Assembly (NCBI GenBank): GCA_964623885.1
Contig: CAZUVM010000259.1
Span: forward strand, 1-55,005
Source of the DNA: CAZUVM01 sp964623885
GTDB taxonomy: Bacteria; Verrucomicrobiota; Verrucomicrobiia; Limisphaerales; UBA8199
Direction: 5' to 3'
DNA length: 55,005 bases
Shown here: in pieces, positions 50,408 through 55,005 of the stretch
How positions within the stretch are numbered: position 1 is the stretch's first letter
Layout of the letters: the number at the start of each line of letters is the position of its first letter
Notes under the pieces: generated by a model
Told to the model about the DNA's origin: nothing
What the model saw: the letters and a program-made list of their open reading frames with translations, nothing else
Databases searched by the model: none
Program-made: the position numbers and the translations under genes

Positions 50408-53400
50408 ATGAAGTCATTTACCGACATCTTCATCCGGCGGCCGGTGCTGGCCATCGTGGTTAACCTGGTGATTTTGATCGCCGGCATCCAGGCGATCCGC
50501 ACCCTGACCGTTCGCCAGTACCCGCGCAGCGATAACGCGATGGTCACGGTGACCACGGTGTATGTAGGCGCTAGCGCCGATCTCGTCCGCGGGTTTATTA
50601 CCACGCCGCTCGAGCGCGCCATCGCCGCCGCCGATGGCATCGATTACATCTCTTCCGTCAGCAAGCTGGGTCTTTCCACGATTACGGTCCGACTCAAGCT
50701 CAATTACGACCCCAATAAGGCCTTGTCGGAAATCAGCTCGAAGGTCGACCAGGTCCGCGGCGACCTCCCGCCCGAAGCCCAGGTTCCGATCATCAATATT
50801 GAGTCCGCCGATTCACAGTTCGCCGCCGCGTACCTGAGTTTTACCTCCGATATCCTCGAGGCCAACCAAATCACCGATTACCTCGTGCGCATCGTTCAGC
50901 CGCGACTCTCAGCACTGGAAGGCGTCCAGCGCGCCGATCTTCTGGGCGGTCGCACGTTTGCCATGCGCATCTGGCTGAAACCCGATCGCATGGCCGCGCT
51001 GAACATCAACCCGGCCCAAATCCATGATGTTCTGGCCGCGAACAATTTCCTTTCCGCAGTCGGCCATACCAAAGGTTCGATGGTTCAGGTAAACCTTTCG
51101 GCCAACACCGACCTGCGCTCGGTCGACGAGTTCAAGAAACTCGTGGTGCGGCAGTCGGGCGACAGCCTCGTGCGCCTCGGCGATGTGGCCGATGTTTCCC
51201 TGGGTGCGGAGGATTACGATTCCGAAGTGCGCTTTAGCGGCGAACGCGCCGTGTTCATGGGCGTATGGCCCTTGCCTAATGCCAATTCCCTCGACGTCAT
51301 TAAACGCGTGCGGGCCGAAATAGCCGCCATCCAAAAAGAACTCCCCACCGGCCTCAGTGGCGGCATTGCTTATGACGCCACCAAGTACATCGAGGACGCG
51401 ATCCACGAAGTGCTCAAGACGCTGACCGAAACCCTCGCCATCGTGGCGATTGTAATTTTCCTTTTTCTGGGTTCGGTGCGCTCCGTCCTGGTGCCCCTGG
51501 TCGCCATACCCATTTCGCTCATCGGCGGCATTTTCCTCATGCAAGTGTTCGGCTTCACGATCAACCTGCTGACGCTCCTGGCGATTGTGTTGTCCGTCGG
51601 CTTGGTCGTCGACGACGCGATTGTCATCGTCGAGAACCTCGAACGGCATGTGCGCGAAGGAAAATCTCCTGTGCGCGCGGCTGTGCTCGGTGCGCGCGAA
51701 TTGGTCAGCCCGGTCATTGCGATGACTATTACGCTGGCCGCGGTTTATACTCCCATCGGTTTGCAGGGCGGCTTGACGGGTTCTTTGTTCCGGGAATTCG
51801 CCTTTACCCTCGCCGGCTCGGTGCTCATTTCCGGCGTCGTGGCGCTGACCCTCTCGCCCGTAATGTCATCGAAGTTGCTCGATGCCAGCCGCGAAGACCA
51901 TGGCTTAACCGGCCGGATTAATCGCGGTTTCGAACGGCTGCGCCGCGCCTATGCGCGGGTATTGGATAGAACGCTGGCTGCTCGGCCGGCCGTTTACGTC
52001 ATTTGGATAGGGCTGAGCGCGCTGGCGCTTCCGATGTTCAAGATGGCGCCCAAAGAACTGGCGCCGGCCGAGGACCAGAGCATTGTTTTTGGCATCGTCG
52101 AGGCTCCCGCCGACGCCACCATCGATCAGACAATGTTTTACGCCGACGCGATGAACGATGCGTTGATGTCAGTGCCGGAGAAGGACCGTTCGTTCCAAAT
52201 CACATTCCCCGACAATGGCTTTGGGGGCCTCGTGCTCAAGCCGTGGGGCGAGCGGAAGCGGTCGGTGTTCGAAATCCAGCCGCAGGTCCAACAGAAGGTC
52301 GGTCGAATTCCCGGCATTCGCGCTTTCATGGCCACGCCCCCATCGCTGCCGGGCGGTGGCCGATTCCCGGTTGAACTGGTTATCGCCTCGACCGCCGAGC
52401 CGGAGACCATCCTCGATCTGGCCCAGAAATTGCAGGATGCAGCCATGAAGAGCGGCATGTTTTCCTACATGGTGAACGACACCAAGATCGATCAGCCGGA
52501 AAGCGAGTTGGTGATGGACCGCGATAAAGTAGCAGCGCTCGGCCTCGACATGGCGACCGTAGGGAACGATCTGCAAACGTTGGTTGGCGGCAATTTCGTC
52601 AACCGATTCAGCCTCGGTGGCCGCAGCTACAAAGTGATTCCCCAGCTTAAGCGCGTCGAGCGCCTCAACGCCAGCCAGCTTGAGAATACTTACGTGAAGG
52701 GTCCCAACGGCCAACTCGTGCCTTTGAGCACCTTCGCGCATTTGCAGAAAAAAGTCGGGCCGCGCTCGCTCAACCGTTTTCAACAGTTTAACGCCGTTAC
52801 GATCAGCGGCATGCCCATGCGGCCGCTCGATCAGGCGCTTGGCTTCCTCGAACAGGAAGCTGCCAGGATGCTCCCTAAGGGTTATAAGCTCGATTATACC
52901 GGCGAATCGCGGCAGTTGCGGACGGAAGGGAACAAATTTGTGCCCGCGTTTCTGCTGTCAGTAGTGCTGATCTTCCTGGTGCTGGCGGCCCAGTTCAATA
53001 GTTTTCGCGACCCATTGATCATCCTTCTCGGGTCGGTTCCGCTGGCGATCTTTGGCGCGGTGATCTTCAGTTTCCTCAAGATGCCCGGCCAGGGCATGTC
53101 TTTCTGGACTAATGGCTGGACCACCACCTTGAATATCTACGCCCAGGTTGGGCTCGTGACGCTCGTTGGTTTGGTCTCGAAAAACGGGATTCTGATCGTT
53201 CAATTTGCCAATGAACTTCAGCGGCGCGGATTACCCAAAATTCAGGCTGTTCGCGAAGCGGCGTTGATACGCTTGCGGCCGGTCCTCATGACCAGCGTCG
53301 CCACCATCTGCGGTCATTTCCCGCTAACCCTGGTCCGCGGCGCCGGCGCCGCCGCCCGTAATTCCATCGGCATCACGCTCGTCGCCGGCATGGCGATCGG

Positions 53401-53599
53401 GACGATCTTCACGCTGCTGGTTATCCCTTCCATCTACGTGCTAATGGCCAAACAACACGCCGGCGAAGAGCCCGGCGCGCTAGGGCGTGATTTCGAAGGC
53501 CATGGGCTGGAGCACGCCGCTACCGAGACAGTCGAACCGGCGTTGGAATTCGCCGGCACCGACCTTCGCCGACCCGGCAACGGCAACGGCGAGCGCTAA
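50408..53599 (+). CDS. RND-family efflux pump permease (AcrB/MexB-like)
   Basis: 1063 residues, 12 TM segments predicted in the usual 1+5+1+5 pattern. N-terminus: FIRRPVLAIVVNLVILIAGIQAI. The TM4 proton-relay pair is present (LSVGLVVDDAIVIVENLERH). Porter-domain segments (YDPNKALSEISSKVDQVRGDLP) and the second half (VGLVSKNGILIVQFANE, RLRPVLMTSVATICGHFPL) are canonical. It exports drugs, solvents or other amphiphiles by proton antiport with the adaptor. No TolC-type gene follows: the next gene is pyrF on the other strand, so the outer-membrane partner must come from elsewhere. The C-terminal 40 residues are acidic and polar. Confidence 0.96.
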   Translation: MKSFTDIFIRRPVLAIVVNLVILIAGIQAIRTLTVRQYPRSDNAMVTVTTVYVGASADLVRGFITTPLERAIAAADGIDYISSVSKLGLSTITVRLKLNYDPNKALSEISSKVDQVRGDLPPEAQVPIINIESADSQFAAAYLSFTSDILEANQITDYLVRIVQPRLSALEGVQRADLLGGRTFAMRIWLKPDRMAALNINPAQIHDVLAANNFLSAVGHTKGSMVQVNLSANTDLRSVDEFKKLVVRQSGDSLVRLGDVADVSLGAEDYDSEVRFSGERAVFMGVWPLPNANSLDVIKRVRAEIAAIQKELPTGLSGGIAYDATKYIEDAIHEVLKTLTETLAIVAIVIFLFLGSVRSVLVPLVAIPISLIGGIFLMQVFGFTINLLTLLAIVLSVGLVVDDAIVIVENLERHVREGKSPVRAAVLGARELVSPVIAMTITLAAVYTPIGLQGGLTGSLFREFAFTLAGSVLISGVVALTLSPVMSSKLLDASREDHGLTGRINRGFERLRRAYARVLDRTLAARPAVYVIWIGLSALALPMFKMAPKELAPAEDQSIVFGIVEAPADATIDQTMFYADAMNDALMSVPEKDRSFQITFPDNGFGGLVLKPWGERKRSVFEIQPQVQQKVGRIPGIRAFMATPPSLPGGGRFPVELVIASTAEPETILDLAQKLQDAAMKSGMFSYMVNDTKIDQPESELVMDRDKVAALGLDMATVGNDLQTLVGGNFVNRFSLGGRSYKVIPQLKRVERLNASQLENTYVKGPNGQLVPLSTFAHLQKKVGPRSLNRFQQFNAVTISGMPMRPLDQALGFLEQEAARMLPKGYKLDYTGESRQLRTEGNKFVPAFLLSVVLIFLVLAAQFNSFRDPLIILLGSVPLAIFGAVIFSFLKMPGQGMSFWTNGWTTTLNIYAQVGLVTLVGLVSKNGILIVQFANELQRRGLPKIQAVREAALIRLRPVLMTSVATICGHFPLTLVRGAGAAARNSIGITLVAGMAIGTIFTLLVIPSIYVLMAKQHAGEEPGALGRDFEGHGLEHAATETVEPALEFAGTDLRRPGNGNGER

Positions 53600-53625
53600 T
53601 TAGAGACTCTCGAAGCCGCTTGTCG

Positions 53626-53775
53626 GTAGCGCAGATTTCCAAATCTGCTGTATCGCAGGTTTCCAACCTGCTTAAGTTCCGACGCGGCCCTGCGTTTTGA
53701 CTTATTGCCGTAATTTGGACTTCGAATTTCGGCCTTCTTTCGGCCTTCGACCTTCGGGCTTCGGACTTCTTTGCC
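53626..53775. repeat. Dispersed repeats between the RND and pyrF genes
   Basis: GTAGCGCAGATTTCCAAATC (from 53626) with CTGCTGTATCGCAGGTTTCC is a diverged or partial relative of the 127-bp element. It is followed by TTCGGCCTTCTTTCGGCCTT (53729-53748) and TTCGGGCTTCGGACTTC, the same reiteration as at 8588-8645. No gene lies in 53600-53787. Confidence 0.5.
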
Positions 53776-53787
53776 AACCACTCGTAA

Positions 53788-54492
53788 TTACCCCAACGCC
53801 CCAAGCACTGCCTCCGCCGCTGCCCTCGGATTCGCTGCGGCATATATCGGCCGCCCAATCACCAGCCAGTCCGCTCCGGCTGCAATCGCCTCTCGTGGCG
53901 TGAGCGTGCGCCGCTGATCATCCGCCGCTTCTGTCCCCGTTCGGATCCCGGGCGTCACAAGTTTGACCTCGGCCGGAAGCCGCTGGCGCAGTCCTGTCAC
54001 TTCCAATGGCGAACAAACCAGCCCGCGCAGCCCCGCCTGCACCGCCAAATCCGCCAGCCGTTCCACTTGTTTCCCAACATTGACTTCGCAACCCACTTCA
54101 GCCAGCACCGACGCATCCAGACTGGTTAAGACCGTAACCCCCAGGACCAGCGGCGCTGCCTGGCCGCTCTGTCGCGCCGTTTGCTGAGCTGCTTCCTCGG
54201 CTGCTTGCATCATCGCCAGGCCGCCGCCGGTATGAATCGTCAGCATCTGCACACCCAAACGCACTGCTGCTGCAACCGCTTTCGCGACCGTATTGGGGAT
54301 GTCGTGGAATTTGAGATCCAAAAACACCGTGCTGCCGGTCTCGCGTACCCGTTTCACAATGTCTGGCCCGGCGCTTGTGAACAATTCGCTCCCAATTTTG
54401 AAACCACCTACTGCCGGAGCAACCTGGCGCGCCAGATCCAGCGCCTGATCGGCGCTCGGTACATCCAGGGCCACGAGAATTGGATTGCGCAT
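53788..54492 (-). CDS. pyrF: Orotidine 5'-phosphate decarboxylase
   Basis: 234 residues from the ATG at 54492 (MRNPILVALDVPS), the normal family start; the frame is open to 54582 but that overlaps the hisD start region. It decarboxylates OMP to UMP, the last step of pyrimidine synthesis. Catalytic charge array: Asp59-x-Lys61-x-x-Asp64 (DLKFHDIPNTV). Phosphate-binding segments: VTPGIR near the end and VIGRPIYAA. Substrate Asp is in VALDVP. It is divergent from hisD with 79 bp between start codons. All key residues are present. Confidence 0.95.
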   Translation of the reverse strand: MRNPILVALDVPSADQALDLARQVAPAVGGFKIGSELFTSAGPDIVKRVRETGSTVFLDLKFHDIPNTVAKAVAAAVRLGVQMLTIHTGGGLAMMQAAEEAAQQTARQSGQAAPLVLGVTVLTSLDASVLAEVGCEVNVGKQVERLADLAVQAGLRGLVCSPLEVTGLRQRLPAEVKLVTPGIRTGTEAADDQRRTLTPREAIAAGADWLVIGRPIYAAANPRAAAEAVLGALG

Positions 54493-54571
54493 CACGCGAT
54501 TCAATCGAAACCGGTGAGTCCCAACAAGCATGGAGTTGTGTTGCCCCACACCTTCTTCTAGCCTCCCGCCG

Positions 54572-55005
54572 ATGAAAATCATCCGCTACACGGACACCGA
54601 CTTTGCCGAACAGCAAAGCCGATTGACCGCGCCCTCGAGCCTATTCGATTCCACAATCGAAGAGCGCACCCGGGCCATACTGGATGACGTCCGGAACCGC
54701 GGTGATGCAGCCGTGCTTGAGCTCACGGAACGATTTGATGGCGCCAAACTAACAGCCGACCAACTCACGGTGAGCCAGGCGGAACTGATGACCGCGTCCC
54801 TCAAAGCCGACGACGGCCTGCGAGCAGCCGTTACCGAAGCGGAAAAGAACATCACCGCGTTTGCCCGCAAATCCCGGCGCCGCAACTGGCAAAGCCGCAA
54901 TTCTCACGGGGCGACCGTGGGCGAAAAGTTCGATCCGTTCCAGCGCGTCGGCGTTTACATTCCGGGCGGCACTGCCCCACTGGTTTCGACGGCCCTTATG
55001 ACGGT
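54572..55005 (+). CDS. hisD: Histidinol dehydrogenase, N-terminal part, truncated by window edge
   Basis: An open frame of 144 full codons from the ATG at 54572 continues past the right edge without a stop. It begins MKIIRYTDTDFAEQ and contains RTRAILDDVRNRGDAAVLELTERFD, the usual N-terminal helix, and FQRVGVYIPGGTAPLVSTALM, the diagnostic HisD segment. It catalyses the two-step NAD-dependent oxidation of histidinol to histidine. Catalytic Glu/His and zinc ligands lie beyond the window. No ribosome site is obvious. Confidence 0.92.
   Translation, partial: MKIIRYTDTDFAEQQSRLTAPSSLFDSTIEERTRAILDDVRNRGDAAVLELTERFDGAKLTADQLTVSQAELMTASLKADDGLRAAVTEAEKNITAFARKSRRRNWQSRNSHGATVGEKFDPFQRVGVYIPGGTAPLVSTALMT

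Noticed and set aside
1..55005. tRNA, rRNA, integrase or transposase genes
   Set aside because: Reading both strands I saw no TTCRANYC-type cloverleaf ends, no rRNA core sequences and no transposase or integrase motifs in any frame. A covariance-model scan would be decisive.

Overview
The window looks like a chromosomal segment of a Verrucomicrobiota bacterium, probably Limisphaerales/Pedosphaera-like. This is inferred from gene content, not from any marker-gene search. The clues are giant secreted beta-strand-repeat proteins ending in FYRVQ-type tails, an RHS protein paired with a jelly-roll/type-3-repeat protein, a planctomycete-type cytochrome c domain, NPCBM-GH27 enzymes, a MoxR/DUF58/BatA/DUF4175/DUF4159 cluster, and several families of dispersed intergenic repeats. 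No rRNA, tRNA, CRISPR array or transposase gene was seen.

Layout. 1-3038 (minus): the N-terminal 432 codons of an RHS/YD-repeat secreted protein and, before it, a tandem jelly-roll/type-3-repeat protein. 3305-5016 (plus): a small AraC-type HTH protein and a RhlE-like DEAD-box helicase. 5235-5879 (minus): beta-carbonic anhydrase. 5938-25335 (minus): a carbohydrate block with a GH2 protein, a five-gene operon (repeat adhesin, alginate-lyase-family protein, GH29 fucosidase, GH27 alpha-galactosidase, second alginate-lyase-family protein) and a second, 1994-residue adhesin. The three transcription units of this block share a 23-bp upstream motif with a GAAC-N4-GTTC core, suggesting one regulon. 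25556-38312 (minus): a long, tightly coupled operon: short leader ORF, transglutaminase protein, MoxR ATPase, DUF58, BatA-like, DUF4175-like, VWA protein, DUF4159, then a small membrane protein.

38463-44311: a YciF-like ferritin-fold protein with a hairpin-rich leader and a terminator, a YbaK-type deacylase, an NPCBM-GH27 alpha-galactosidase divergent from an FG-GAP repeat protein around an inverted repeat, and a dipeptide epimerase. 44319-49104: an OmpR-type two-component system divergent from a cytochrome c-like protein, a secretin-N-domain protein that lacks the secretin barrel, and a short unlisted single-TM protein. 11-bp direct repeats ending in CTTAAGGT lie upstream of the two-component operon, the cytochrome gene and the secretin gene, so the response regulator probably controls all three. 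49260-53599: an RND efflux adaptor and pump. 53788-55005: pyrF and, divergently, the 5' part of hisD.

The most interesting points are the two candidate regulons defined by shared cis elements, dispersed repeat elements that are translated in frame between start codons and signal peptides of secreted proteins, an apparently Cys-less caspase-like domain fused to a transglutaminase, and two short coding sequences (48928-49104 and 38247-38312).
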